Below the pieces are notes generated by a model that was not told where the DNA came from, did no database searches, and saw only the letters and a program-made list of their open reading frames with translations. Both the position numbers and the translations under genes were made by a program. Positions 1 to 9,402 of a DNA stretch of 64,000 nucleotides are shown piece after piece. Position 1 is the stretch's first letter, and the number at the start of each line of letters is the position of its first letter. The DNA is from Sulfidibacter corallicola (GTDB lineage Bacteria > Acidobacteriota > Holophagae > Acanthopleuribacterales > Acanthopleuribacteraceae). The stretch spans positions 9,976,256 to 10,040,255 of the forward strand of contig NZ_CP071793.1 of NCBI RefSeq assembly GCF_017498545.1. The letters run 5' to 3'.

Positions 1-2158
1 TGGCCTTGGGCTTGGGACGGTGGTACCGCAACCACAGGGCGGTCCACAGGAAACGCTCCATCCACAGGCGCCGATTGGGTTCGAAGATGTGGTGCAGCAG
101 CACCTCGGTGGCTTCCTCGAGGTGTTCCAACCACTGGCGCGGCTTGCCGATCTTGGCGTGCAACACGGTCTCGACCATCTCGTCGTCGTCGAACCAGGTC
201 TCCTGGAGCCCGGACCCGATCAGCCAGTTGGGATTCTGGTTGACCAACGAGGCCCATTTGGCCGGATCGCGAAGCCGCTTGGGCAGCGCGGGAATGTGCT
301 CCCGTATCAGGTCGCTGGGCTCGCACAGGCGCGGATCCCAGCCTTTTTCACCCAGGTACTCGGCCAACCGCATCAGCTCGGGCGGCGGAACCTTGCGGTG
401 CCCGTGACCGACGCCGATTTGGTGGCGAATGACGAGGTCCAGGTAGACCCGATCGACCTTCCAGAAGGTGATCTGGTTCTTGACCAGGTTCATTTCCTCG
501 GCGAGCGCCTCGGCGCTGTTGAACTGGCTGCACCAGACGTCCTGAATCCCGCGATCCTGCTTGACCAGGATGTGGCCCATGACGTAGCGTCCCTCGTGAT
601 GAATGGCCAGCCAGAACCCCTGCGAGCCGGATCCGTCGATCAGGCTGGCGTAGATGTGCAGCAGGCGGCCCGGCACCAGTCCGGGAATGTCGAGCCGCGC
701 CATGCGCAGGGCCTTGATGGTGCGATCGAGCTCGGATCGCTCCACGATCGGAAGCCAGTTGCGCAGCATGATCAGGCGCCGGAACGTCACCGGCGACACC
801 TTGCCGGCGGCCATGGCGGCGTCGAGAATCGAAGGCAGGTAGCGGCGCACCTGGGGATCGCTGTGCAGGCACATCAGGCCGACCACCTCGCACATGACCT
901 CGCTCTTGTAGTGGGCCAAATATTCCAGAATCGAAACCTGCCCGTCGATGGGCACCATTTTCAATTGGGGGATCAGGATCTCGGCGACCGCATAGGCGTC
1001 TTCCAGCCCGTGATCCTCCATATCCTGCAGCACGGCTTCCATTTCTTCATAGGAATCCTTGCCGGAGAATCGATTGTAGTAGTCGGCGAGGTTTTGGGTG
1101 GCCTCGATGATTTCGTCGTCCCACTCCAAATTGGAATCGCGCAGGGCCTCCATCACGTCCTGCTGGAGAACCTGGCCCACGTGCGGCACCAGAATCGAAT
1201 CGGCGATGCGCGCGATCAGTTGCTCCTGGACGGGCGCGGCCCAGCGCCAGTGCCGATCCAGCGCGTAACACAGCTTGTGCAGGCTTTCGCAGAACAGGAA
1301 GTAGATGAGCTGGTAGCGAATGCCCGGCTGGGCGTCACCCTGGGGATATTCCCGCTGCATGAGTTCCAACAACAGCAGAGGGGCGATGTGGTGGCGTTCG
1401 AGAAAGCGCTCGGCGGCCTGGTTCAGAATCGGTGGAGACTGGCGGCTTTGCAGGCCCTTGGCCATCTCCTCCACGATGAGATCCAGCTCGTGCAGCATGT
1501 CTTCGGGCGAAGCCGGCGGGCGCGCCTCGTGAAAATCGGCGTCACCTTGGGTCACCACATCGGCATCGTCGCCCAACAGGGTGTGCAGGGGACCGTCCAG
1601 CAGTTGGTCCTCGGTCTGCTGGATCAGGCCGCGCAGTTGGTTGACCTTGCCACCGAGCCGACGCAACCACAGCAACGGATCCACCTCGTGATCGCGATCG
1701 ACCGCCGGCACCTTGTCCGGCACGCGGGTGTCGATCTGCCAGCCCGGCTGGGGATCGAAGAACTGTCGGCCGTTGTAGGTGCGGCCGGTGACCTCGGATC
1801 GGAACAGGCGAAAATGTTCCTGGAGGCCGTGTAAAAACGAGGGATCTTCCTTCAAATCCTCGACGATCAGGCCCAACAGCGCTTCGGCATGATCGGACTG
1901 GGGAAAGTCGGGATGGAGGAAGACGCGGTAATCGGGGCGCTGGGGATCGAGCCAGATGTGGATGAAGGCCCAGTCTTCGCTTTGATTGTCGGGATAGAGT
2001 GCCAGCAGGACGCGCCGTTGATCGCGACCGGAATGTTCGGGATAGAACTCGAAACAATAGAAAGGGCAATGGGGCAGTTCGCCTCCAGCGGGCGGCAAAT
2101 AATACCGCAGAGAGAACAGGTCCGCGGGAAACTGCTCAACGTATGCCTTGAATTTCAT
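1..2158 (-). CDS. Large protein of unknown function (C-terminus beyond window)
   Basis: An uninterrupted minus-strand frame of 719 codons starts at an ATG (MKFKAYVEQFPADLF...) and runs off the left edge, so the C-terminus is missing. An in-frame stop lies just upstream of the ATG, and a weak purine-rich AGAGG precedes it. There is no signal peptide or obvious membrane segment, so a cytoplasmic location is likely. The composition is helical and rich in Leu, Glu, Asp and Trp, with some HEAT-like stretches; no catalytic motif was recognised. The long plus-strand reading frame opposite it is Val/His/Gln/Gly rich and is its exact codon-for-codon antisense image, so I take the minus strand as real. 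No function is proposed. Confidence 0.8.
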   Translation of the reverse strand, partial: MKFKAYVEQFPADLFSLRYYLPPAGGELPHCPFYCFEFYPEHSGRDQRRVLLALYPDNQSEDWAFIHIWLDPQRPDYRVFLHPDFPQSDHAEALLGLIVEDLKEDPSFLHGLQEHFRLFRSEVTGRTYNGRQFFDPQPGWQIDTRVPDKVPAVDRDHEVDPLLWLRRLGGKVNQLRGLIQQTEDQLLDGPLHTLLGDDADVVTQGDADFHEARPPASPEDMLHELDLIVEEMAKGLQSRQSPPILNQAAERFLERHHIAPLLLLELMQREYPQGDAQPGIRYQLIYFLFCESLHKLCYALDRHWRWAAPVQEQLIARIADSILVPHVGQVLQQDVMEALRDSNLEWDDEIIEATQNLADYYNRFSGKDSYEEMEAVLQDMEDHGLEDAYAVAEILIPQLKMVPIDGQVSILEYLAHYKSEVMCEVVGLMCLHSDPQVRRYLPSILDAAMAAGKVSPVTFRRLIMLRNWLPIVERSELDRTIKALRMARLDIPGLVPGRLLHIYASLIDGSGSQGFWLAIHHEGRYVMGHILVKQDRGIQDVWCSQFNSAEALAEEMNLVKNQITFWKVDRVYLDLVIRHQIGVGHGHRKVPPPELMRLAEYLGEKGWDPRLCEPSDLIREHIPALPKRLRDPAKWASLVNQNPNWLIGSGLQETWFDDDEMVETVLHAKIGKPRQWLEHLEEATEVLLHHIFEPNRRLWMERFLWTALWLRYHRPKPKA

Positions 2159-2458
2159 GGGCTACGGCCTCTTTCTGCAAGCTCGGCGGCTCTCTCTGGC
2201 CCTATCGCGAGCAGGACATCAGTGTTCGAACGTGCAGGCGCCGCGCGCCGCACATCCGCCGATGGGACTTGGGATTTCCGATCGGCGTGACGGTACGACA
2301 GGCCCGTCTGGGTAACAGATTGGCGACTTGGCCACACCGACGTTCGGGATAAGCCATCCAAAACTCATGCGGCGGATCGATGGAGCACGGTACCAAGCTC
2401 AACGATAACATGATTCGGCCCGATATCCGAACCCTTGGCGCGGGTCCGAAACCGGCGC
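2159..2458. other. Intergenic spacer
   Basis: About 300 bp between the end of the acyl-AMP ligase gene and the start of the large unknown gene, both read leftward. No gene, repeat or convincing terminator was seen. It should hold the promoter of the unknown gene. Confidence 0.5.
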
Positions 2459-4099
2459 TCAATCCCCTTCCGGCACCTGAAAAATCGACGATTCGGCCTC
2501 GAGCACCCCGGCCTGGAAATCGCGCTTCAATTTGCTGTACTGAATTTTGCCGTTGTGGGTCCGCGGAATGGTTTTGTTGCGAACCAGATGGACCTTGTCC
2601 GGACGGTATCCCAACACGTCGAACACGCGCTGAATCAGGCGCCGGCGCAGCTCGAGCAAATAGGTATCCTCGGGCTTCTTGCGATCGAGTTCGGCAAACA
2701 GGTGAATCTGCTCCCCTTGAATGTCGCGGGATGCCAGGCCGATCGCCGCGGAAAGCCGCACGCCCGGCAAATCTTCGGCGATCTCCTCGATCTCGCGCGG
2801 GGCCAGGTTGCGCCCGGCCTTGATGATGATGTTCTTGGCCCGACCGACGATGTACAGGTCGCCGGCGTCGTCCAGGTATCCGATGTCGCCCGTGCGCACC
2901 CAGCCGTCGCCGAAGTGCAGATCCTCGGTGGCCTCGGGGTTGAGGTAATAACCGCCGGTGACCGAAGGCCCGCGCATGAGGATTTCGCCGTGACAGCCGG
3001 GCTCGACGAGACGGTCGCCGTCGGCGATCGCCACCTCCATGCCGGGTATCGGCGCCCCGGCGGAGACGTGGCCCTCATCGTCGATCTTGCGTGCGGGCTC
3101 GTCCATGTGCCAAAAGGTGACGGCCACGGAAGCTTCGGCCAAGCCGTAGCCCGGCTTGAGCACACCTGTCAGGCCGAACTTGGTTTCGAACCGTTCGACC
3201 GTCTTGGGCCGGACGGGCTCGGCGGCGATCAGGGCCCGCTTCAGCGAGGACAGGTCGTAGGCGTCGCCGCCCTTGGAGAATTTGGTCGCGAATCGGTAGC
3301 CGAAATCGGGAGCCGCCGTCATGGTCCCGCCGTGTTTGCGAATCGCCTCGAACCAGGGAAACGGTTTGGGCGACACCGGCAGCAACACCAATTTGGCGCC
3401 CAGATAGAAGGGGCACATGGTCATGGTGATCAGGCCCATGTCGTGGTAGACCGGCAACCAACTGACGAAGACGTCTTCGGCCACGAAGCGGGCGGCCGGA
3501 ATCATCTGGCGAATGTTGGCCAACAGGTTGGCATGGGTGAGCATGACGCCCTTGGAATCGCCGGTGGTTCCGGAAGTGTACTGCAGCATGGCCAGTTCGT
3601 CGCCGCGCGGATGGGCGCAGGGCACCGGATCGAAGTCTCGAACGCCGCCGCGCAAATCGGCGAATTTCAACTCCGGCAGGTGGGCCAGGGCCCGAATCTG
3701 CTCGGTCTCGCCGGCATCGAGCGCCGCGTCGGTGACGACGGAGTGGGCCAGGCAGGCGTTGGCGATGGTGCCGACGCGTTCGGGCGACGAACCGTGAAAG
3801 ACGGGAACCGAAACGGCGCCGAGGTATTGAACCCCGTAGTAGGCCGCGAAGAAAGAAGCCGAATTGTTCAGGCGCAAAAGGACGCGATCGCCACGTGTCA
3901 CGCCGTGGTCGGCCAGGTAGGCGGCGAAACGGCCGACCTGCCGCCACAGCGCCTCGTAGGTCAAACGGTCGTCGCCGAAGACGACCGCCGTGCGGTCGCC
4001 ACTCAGCTCGGCGCGCCGCGCCAACATATCGATCAGGCCCGCGACATCGGTCATCGGATCCTGATCGGATTGCGGAAGTGAGTGCTGCGTCATGCGCAT
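2459..4099 (-). CDS. Fatty acyl-AMP ligase / acyl-CoA synthetase family protein
   Basis: A 546-residue ANL-superfamily adenylating enzyme that activates a carboxylic acid with ATP. The P-loop-like motif TSGTTGDSKG lies at residues 175-184. The segment SWLPVYHDMGLI (213-224) is typical of fatty acyl-AMP ligases (FAAL), which pass the acyl-AMP to an ACP rather than to CoA. Later come a GYGLAE motif and the hinge region GWVRTGDIGYLDD; the C-terminal domain carries the conserved Lys in NGKIQYSKLKRD. Length is normal for a stand-alone FAAL. The ATG chosen has GGAG five bases upstream; an ATG two codons on is possible. It is the last gene of a leftward ACP-dioxygenase-ligase cassette, so the neighbouring ACP is its likely acceptor. 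The substrate is unknown, and a CoA ligase activity is not excluded. Confidence 0.88.
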   Translation of the reverse strand: MRMTQHSLPQSDQDPMTDVAGLIDMLARRAELSGDRTAVVFGDDRLTYEALWRQVGRFAAYLADHGVTRGDRVLLRLNNSASFFAAYYGVQYLGAVSVPVFHGSSPERVGTIANACLAHSVVTDAALDAGETEQIRALAHLPELKFADLRGGVRDFDPVPCAHPRGDELAMLQYTSGTTGDSKGVMLTHANLLANIRQMIPAARFVAEDVFVSWLPVYHDMGLITMTMCPFYLGAKLVLLPVSPKPFPWFEAIRKHGGTMTAAPDFGYRFATKFSKGGDAYDLSSLKRALIAAEPVRPKTVERFETKFGLTGVLKPGYGLAEASVAVTFWHMDEPARKIDDEGHVSAGAPIPGMEVAIADGDRLVEPGCHGEILMRGPSVTGGYYLNPEATEDLHFGDGWVRTGDIGYLDDAGDLYIVGRAKNIIIKAGRNLAPREIEEIAEDLPGVRLSAAIGLASRDIQGEQIHLFAELDRKKPEDTYLLELRRRLIQRVFDVLGYRPDKVHLVRNKTIPRTHNGKIQYSKLKRDFQAGVLEAESSIFQVPEGD

Positions 4100-4202
4100 C
4101 GTGCTCCGGGATGGAATGATGGGTCAGGGTCGCGCAGGACCCCGAGCGGCACCGCCCTCATGGGGTCGGGTGCCGCGATGAGGCTTCGTCGCCGCGCGAC
4201 GA

Positions 4203-5177
4203 TCAGGCCGGCGAAGCGGGTTCGCGGTCGTGCACCTGAACCCAGGCGCCGCGCACCTGCTCCAGTTTCAACGGTAGGCCGGGCAGTACGCGACAACGGG
4301 TGTAGCCGTTGGATTTCCCGACCCAGTGGGCGGTCAGCGAATTGCGCGATCCGCCACCCTCGTACTTGGGTTTGGCGCTGCCGTGCATGCAGTAGGAAGA
4401 AAAGAAAACCACGTCGCCGGCCTTCAGCGGCGGATGGTAGGCCTGCAGTCCGGAAGCTTTGATCAGCTTGTTGAAGAGGCGGCGGGCCTTGGTCACGCTG
4501 GTCAGGGAGAACGACTTGCCTTCGATCTGATAGCCGCGAATCGTGGCGACCTGATGGGCCTCGTAGGCTTCGGCGATCTCGCGCGTTTCGGCGTCGAAGA
4601 GGGTTTCGTCGTAGATGCGGTGGCTCTTGGGGTAGACGGAGAATCGACCGGCTTCCTCGCCGATGTCCTCCAGCGCGATCCAGACGCCGGCCAGTTGCCC
4701 GAACTTGGTGGAATCGATGAAATGGGTGTCCATGTGCGGGTCGGTTCCCCGACTGCTCTCGAAATACATGGTCTGGACCATCAAGGGATCGTCTTGAAAC
4801 AGTTCCGTCAGGGTGTCCACGATGTTCCGGTGCAGGAGCACCTCGGTCGCCGCATCGTAGAACTCGGGAAAAACACCGCGGCAGGTTTCGTGAACGTCGA
4901 GCATGGGATTGGTGATCAGCCCCTGCTCGCTGATGTTGTGGCGCTCCGGACGGCTGGTGGTCTGGCGCATCAGGCGGCCGTCGAACGGCTTGATATGGCT
5001 TTGAAAGGCGTTCAGGGTCTTGGCGCAGGTTTCCTCGGGAATGAGGCCGCGCGCCACCATGTAGCCGTTCTCGTGGTAGAAGCGGGCGGCTTCCACGGGT
5101 TGTTCGATGGGGTTGAACACGGTGGTGATGTCGTGATCGGCGCCGGGGTCGACGTGCATGGCTGCGGCCTCCGTCAT
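4203..5177 (-). CDS. Phytanoyl-CoA dioxygenase (PhyH) family protein
   Basis: A 324-residue Fe(II)/2-oxoglutarate-dependent dioxygenase of the PhyH family, which hydroxylates aliphatic carbons in acyl chains and natural products. The iron-binding HxD is visible as H148-M-D150, the distal ligand is probably H265 in the segment CMHGSAKP, and R278 in SRNSLTAHW is the likely 2-oxoglutarate anchor, so the active site looks complete. The ATG overlaps the stop codon of the upstream ACP gene as ATGA, which implies translational coupling, and the acyl-AMP ligase follows about 100 bp downstream. I infer that it acts on an acyl group carried by the ACP or on its product; the substrate cannot be read from the sequence. 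Confidence 0.87.
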   Translation of the reverse strand: MTEAAAMHVDPGADHDITTVFNPIEQPVEAARFYHENGYMVARGLIPEETCAKTLNAFQSHIKPFDGRLMRQTTSRPERHNISEQGLITNPMLDVHETCRGVFPEFYDAATEVLLHRNIVDTLTELFQDDPLMVQTMYFESSRGTDPHMDTHFIDSTKFGQLAGVWIALEDIGEEAGRFSVYPKSHRIYDETLFDAETREIAEAYEAHQVATIRGYQIEGKSFSLTSVTKARRLFNKLIKASGLQAYHPPLKAGDVVFFSSYCMHGSAKPKYEGGGSRNSLTAHWVGKSNGYTRCRVLPGLPLKLEQVRGAWVQVHDREPASPA

Positions 5178-5407
5178 TGCGCTTTCACCAATTGGTAGGC
5201 CTGACCAAGGGTTTCGATGTCTTCGAAGGGCAGATCGTCGAATTCGGTATCCAGCAGGGCCTCGACTTCGGCGACAATGTTGACCATCGCAATCGAATCG
5301 GCGCCCAAATCATCGGTCAAGTGGCTTTGTTCACTCAACCGTGCGCCGTCTACGCCGAGCTGCTCGGCCACAATTTTCTTGAATGACTCGAAGGTCAAAT
5401 CGCTCAT
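5174..5407 (-). CDS. Acyl carrier protein
   Basis: A 77-residue acidic acyl carrier protein. The phosphopantetheine attachment Ser is S38 in the motif DLGADSIAMV. Helix-rich flanks (FESFKKIVAEQLGVD and VNIVAEVEALLD) are typical, and the length matches free-standing ACPs. The start at 5407 was chosen because a G-rich Shine-Dalgarno region precedes it and the family begins here; the frame extends further upstream without ACP character. Its stop overlaps the ATG of the PhyH dioxygenase gene. It is a specialised carrier rather than the fatty-acid-synthase AcpP, judged by context (no fab genes nearby). Confidence 0.9.
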   Translation of the reverse strand: MSDLTFESFKKIVAEQLGVDGARLSEQSHLTDDLGADSIAMVNIVAEVEALLDTEFDDLPFEDIETLGQAYQLVKAQ

Positions 5408-5544
5408 ACTGCCCCCATTGGTTGAACCGGGCCCGTCCGCTGGGGAGCAGGCGACCGTGTTGCGCGAAATGTGTGCGCTTCGCTGCACCAACCTATTGGA
5501 AAAAGACGTACCTGTCAAGCGATTTGCCCGGCGGGATCGGCGTT

Positions 5545-8280
5545 TCAGCGCGCTTCCATGCGCGCCCGTTGCCAGTCGTTGGCGGGTTGGTTGAGCACCC
5601 GTCGCACCTCGATCAGGCCGTCCTCCTGATTGTAGGTGCGCTCGAAATCCATCTTCTCGGCGAGCCGCAGCATGGGCTCGTTCTCGGGCAGCACCGTACC
5701 GACCATGATCAACAAACCGCGATGGGTCGCGTAGCGGATGATTTTTTCCATCAAAATGCGACCGAGGCCCAGGCCCTTCAGGTCGTCGCGCACGATCACG
5801 GCGAATTCACCCGAGATGTTGTCGGCATCGATCCACATACGCACCACGCCCAGGGTTTCGTGGCCCAGCCGGCCGGGCCGTTTGGAAGAGGCGATGAAGG
5901 CCATTTCGCGGTGGTAATCGATTTGGGTCAAGCGAGCCAGCTCCATGTGGCCGATGTGGGTACGCGGGCCGAAGAAGCGGTAGCGAATGGATTCCGGCGA
6001 CAGTTTGCCGGCGAATTCGGCATGGGCCGGTTCGTCCTCACCGCGGATGGGCCGCAGGATGACCTCGCGGCCATTCTTGAGCTCGACCATTTCGCGCAGT
6101 TCCTCGGGGTAGGCCTGAATGACGCTGGGACAGGGCGAGCCCAGGTCGACGGCCGCATCGAGCGCCAGAACCCCGGAACGATTCATCAGCAACGGGTTGA
6201 TTTCCAATCCGCGGATGGTGGGGTTGTCGATCACCAGTTGCGACAGGTGGACCAACACCTTGCACAGTTCGTCCAACAGGCGCTGGCGATCCGGCCCGAA
6301 GTCTTCGATCAGGTTGTAGACGTGGGCGCTGCGCACCAGGTCGCGGGCCAGGGCGATGTTGAGCGGGGGCATCGCGATGCGGCGATCGGACAGCACGCTG
6401 GAGACCGCGCCCCCCTCCCCGAACAACACCAGGGGTCCGAAGATATCGTCGCGGGTGACGCCCACATTCAATTGAATGAAGCCCATGCCGCTGCGCATCG
6501 GTTGGACGGCGAACCCGAGGGTCCGGCCCGTGGTATAGCGTTCCCCGGCACGTCGCTTCATGCGCTCGGCGATGCCTTTCAGGCGCTGGGGCCCGTCGAT
6601 CCCCAGGGCGACGCCGCGCCAGCGCTGGCCCGTACCGCGGCCGTAGGCGAAGGGGTGGCAATTGGCCTCGTGAATGACCTTGAGCGCGACGGGGTAACCG
6701 AACCGTTCGGCGCCGGCCTGAATCCCTTCCACGCTTTCGGCATAGTGGGTTTCGGCAAAGGGAATGTCGAAATGGGTCAGCAAATCGCGGACCTCGTAGG
6801 GCATCAGGTACCTGCGATCGGTGTTGGCGACGGCCTCGACCACCCGCGCCGCGCCGACCCGGTCCAGCACGCTCTTGTCGGTGAGTGCCGGCGGGGTCTC
6901 CATCAGCACTTCCTGGTGGCGGCGGTGTTGAACCATGTGGAGGAAGGCGCGCACGGCCTTGTCGGGGGTGAAATAGTTGGGCACGCCGGCGGCATCGAAG
7001 GCGGCCCGGCTCTCGCGCACGGAGGTCATGCCGATCCAACTGGTCAGCAGGTTGCGGTTGATCTTGCGGCCGGCTTCGATGACGGCGTGTGCCACTTCCA
7101 ACGGTGGCGCGATCAAGGTCGGCACGTGCATGACGAGCAGGGCGTCGACGCCGGGATCGCGGCCCACGCATTCGACGACCCGGGCATAGCGTTCGGGTCC
7201 GGCGTCGGCGCTGACGTCGACCGGGTTGCGGTGGGTCCAGAAGGCCGGCAGGATCTTGGCCAGGGCTTCGGTGGTCTCGACGCTCAAATCCGCCAGGCGA
7301 CCGCCCTCGCGGATGAGGCGATCGGTAGCCAGCACGCCGGGCCCGACGCCGTTGGTGATGATCGCCAACCGCTCGCCGCGCAAGGGCCGCATGTGGTTCA
7401 GGGTGGCCAGGGCGTCGAACAGCTCGTCCGTGCTGTGGACGCGCAGCACGCCCGCGCGGTGGAACACCGCATCGTAGACCTCGTCGCCGTCCAGGACGCC
7501 GGCGGGCGGGGTCTGCTCCACATCCTGGGATTGGGGCACCCGTGCCGATTTGATGGCCAGGACCAGCTTGGTACGGGAGGCGGCGCGCACGGCGGAGATG
7601 AACGTCTGTGCCGAGGTGATACGCTCGATGTGGAGCAGGATCGTCTTGGTGCGGTGGTCGCCGGCCAGGTAGTCGATGATGTCGGTGATCTCCACGTCGA
7701 CCGAATCGCCCAGGGTGCAGAAGTGGGAGAAACCGATGCCGCGGCCGTGGGCCCAATCGATCATGGCCGAACCCATGATGCCGGACTGCCCCACGTAGGC
7801 CACCTCGCCGACCTTGGTCTCCAGGTGGGCGTAGCTGGCGTTCATGTGGTGGCCGGGCACCAGGATGCCGAGGCTGTTGGGACCCATCAGCCGCATTTGG
7901 TATTCGCGCGCCGCGGCAATGGCCGATTCCTTCAGGGGGCGGCCCGTACGGCTGCGGGTCCGGGAAAGGCCACCCACCAGGACCAGCACGGCGCGCACGC
8001 CGCGTTTACCCAATTGGCGAATGAGGCGCGGCACGGTCGCCGGAGCGGTGCAGATGATCGCGAGTTGCGGCACCGCCGGGAGCTTGCTCGGTTTCGAGAA
8101 ACACTTCACGCCCAGGACGTCGTCGTAGCCGCGCTGGTTGACGGCGAACAGGTCGCCTTCGAACTTGGCGCGCAGCAGGTTGCGCAGCACCACGGTGCCC
8201 ATGTTCTCGCGCCGGGCGGAGGCGCCCACCACGACGATCGATCTGGGCCGGAAAAAGGAACGCAGGTGACGTGTACTCAT
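5545..8280 (-). CDS. ADP-forming acyl-CoA synthetase fused to GNAT acetyltransferase (Pat-like)
   Basis: A 911-residue fusion. The N-terminal part begins with a CoA-binding Rossmann fold (SIVVVGASARRENMG) and continues through the succinyl-CoA-ligase-like domains and an ATP-grasp region, as in ADP-forming acetyl-CoA synthetases. The last ~180 residues form a GNAT domain, with the acetyl-CoA-binding stretch GLGLGRILMEKI. This architecture matches bacterial protein lysine acetyltransferases of the Pat/YfiQ type, which acetylate and inactivate AMP-forming acyl-CoA synthetases. Start at 8280 is set by GAGGAG upstream and by the conserved beginning of the CoA-binding domain. A minor caution is that some homologues may be active ligases. 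The neighbouring acyl-AMP ligase is a conceivable target, but this is speculation. Confidence 0.88.
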   Translation of the reverse strand: MSTRHLRSFFRPRSIVVVGASARRENMGTVVLRNLLRAKFEGDLFAVNQRGYDDVLGVKCFSKPSKLPAVPQLAIICTAPATVPRLIRQLGKRGVRAVLVLVGGLSRTRSRTGRPLKESAIAAAREYQMRLMGPNSLGILVPGHHMNASYAHLETKVGEVAYVGQSGIMGSAMIDWAHGRGIGFSHFCTLGDSVDVEITDIIDYLAGDHRTKTILLHIERITSAQTFISAVRAASRTKLVLAIKSARVPQSQDVEQTPPAGVLDGDEVYDAVFHRAGVLRVHSTDELFDALATLNHMRPLRGERLAIITNGVGPGVLATDRLIREGGRLADLSVETTEALAKILPAFWTHRNPVDVSADAGPERYARVVECVGRDPGVDALLVMHVPTLIAPPLEVAHAVIEAGRKINRNLLTSWIGMTSVRESRAAFDAAGVPNYFTPDKAVRAFLHMVQHRRHQEVLMETPPALTDKSVLDRVGAARVVEAVANTDRRYLMPYEVRDLLTHFDIPFAETHYAESVEGIQAGAERFGYPVALKVIHEANCHPFAYGRGTGQRWRGVALGIDGPQRLKGIAERMKRRAGERYTTGRTLGFAVQPMRSGMGFIQLNVGVTRDDIFGPLVLFGEGGAVSSVLSDRRIAMPPLNIALARDLVRSAHVYNLIEDFGPDRQRLLDELCKVLVHLSQLVIDNPTIRGLEINPLLMNRSGVLALDAAVDLGSPCPSVIQAYPEELREMVELKNGREVILRPIRGEDEPAHAEFAGKLSPESIRYRFFGPRTHIGHMELARLTQIDYHREMAFIASSKRPGRLGHETLGVVRMWIDADNISGEFAVIVRDDLKGLGLGRILMEKIIRYATHRGLLIMVGTVLPENEPMLRLAEKMDFERTYNQEDGLIEVRRVLNQPANDWQRARMEAR

Positions 8281-9402
8281 CGGCGGACTCCTCGCTGAAG
8301 GGCGGTCGAGGGTGTCGGGGTTACACGTTTTTACCATTTCTGCGCCGTGGTGCGGCAAAAATTAGATCACACTCCCCCGGTTCCCGCTATTCAAGCGGGG
8401 CGAGATACCGAGCTGGCCGGGCATGGTAACTGAAACGAACATGCTCGGAGTCCCCGAATAACGAGAGATTCGTCGTGCCCCGTAGGTTGGGCCGCTGGCC
8501 CGACGTGTCGAAGTGACTCATTCGAGGAGTTCCCGCATGTCGAAAAGGACGTAGTGCCAGGTAGGTACATCCGCCGGATGTACATTTCGGAGCCACCAAA
8601 GCGAGCAGTCCCCGCATTTCAAAGAGGGGCATCGTCGCAGTAGGTTGGCCGGCCCGGCCGACTTTTCGAAGCAGCCCATGCTTCGCAAGATCGTGTGGTA
8701 AAAGAGCGAAGCGGATAAGTCGGGCTTCCAGATCTCTCGATGATCGATTTTGATCTTTGCCCGGTTGCTTCGATTGGTTGAGCAGGGCCGGTAAGGCAAG
8801 CTGGCCCGACACTTCGAAGCGACAAGGCTTCGCAAGATCGAATCGTTAAAGAGCGAAGCAGATAAGTCGGGCTTCCAGATCTCTCGATGATCGATTTCGA
8901 TCTGTACTCTGTCGCTTCGATTGGTTGAGCAGGCTGCTCAACCTACAGGCTTTACGCCTCTTACGCGCATGCGGGCTCTCCGAGCTGGCCCGACACTTCC
9001 TAGCGACAAGACTTCGCAAGATCGAATCGTTAAAGAGCGAAGCAGATAAGTCGAGCCTCCGGATCTCTCGATGATCGATTTCGATCTGTACTCAGTCGCT
9101 TCGATTGGTTGAGCAGGCTGCTCAACCTACAGGCTTTACGTCTCTTACGCACATGCGGGCTCTCCGAGCTGGCCCGACACTTCCTAGCGACAAGGCTTCG
9201 CAAGATCGTGTGATAAAAGAGCGAAGCAGATAAGTCGAGCCTCCGGATCTCTCGATGATCGATTTTGATCTTTGCCCGATCGCTTCGATAGGTTGAGCAG
9301 GGTCGGTAAGGCAAGCTGCTCAACCTACAGGCTTTACACCTCTTACGCGCGTGCGGGCTCTCCGAATCGGCACGCACCGCCGAGCGGCTTCGACCGATGG
9401 TT
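8281..9402. other. Gene-free spacer filled with repeats
   Basis: A stretch of 1.1 kb between two leftward genes. From about 8391 on it consists almost wholly of the R1 repeat array listed separately. Several short frames cross it, but they change at each repeat copy and lack ribosome binding sites, so no gene is called. Confidence 0.7.
8391..9370. repeat. R1 dispersed repeat, tandem cluster (locus 1)
   Basis: Four tandem copies of a unit of about 180 bp lie at about 8641-8820, 8821-9004, 9005-9188 and 9189-9366. Shared landmarks in each unit are GCTTCGCAAGATCG, AAAGAGCGAAGC, ATAAGTCG, CTCTCGATGATCGATTT and CGCTTCGATTGGTTGAGCAG. Copies 2 and 3 are nearly identical over their length. A different flanking module at 8391-8640 carries CGAGAGATTCGTCGTG. 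Both modules recur in inverted orientation at about 21.45-21.7 kb and 58.66-59.13 kb, always in intergenic DNA. There is no open frame for a transposase. Confidence 0.85.

Noticed and set aside
20..1834. 604-codon plus-strand frame
   Set aside because: It is the exact codon antisense of the minus-strand gene, with a His/Gln/Val/Gly-rich composition and no motif.
2435..4081. 548-codon plus-strand frame opposite the acyl-AMP ligase
   Set aside because: The minus strand has a full set of adenylation motifs; this frame is a GC-driven shadow.
5383..8298. 971-codon plus-strand frame
   Set aside because: Antisense of the acyl-CoA synthetase-GNAT fusion, with no domain pattern of its own.
8641..9366. 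Possible CRISPR array
   Set aside because: The units are about 180 bp and are adjacent with no unique spacers; no cas genes nearby.
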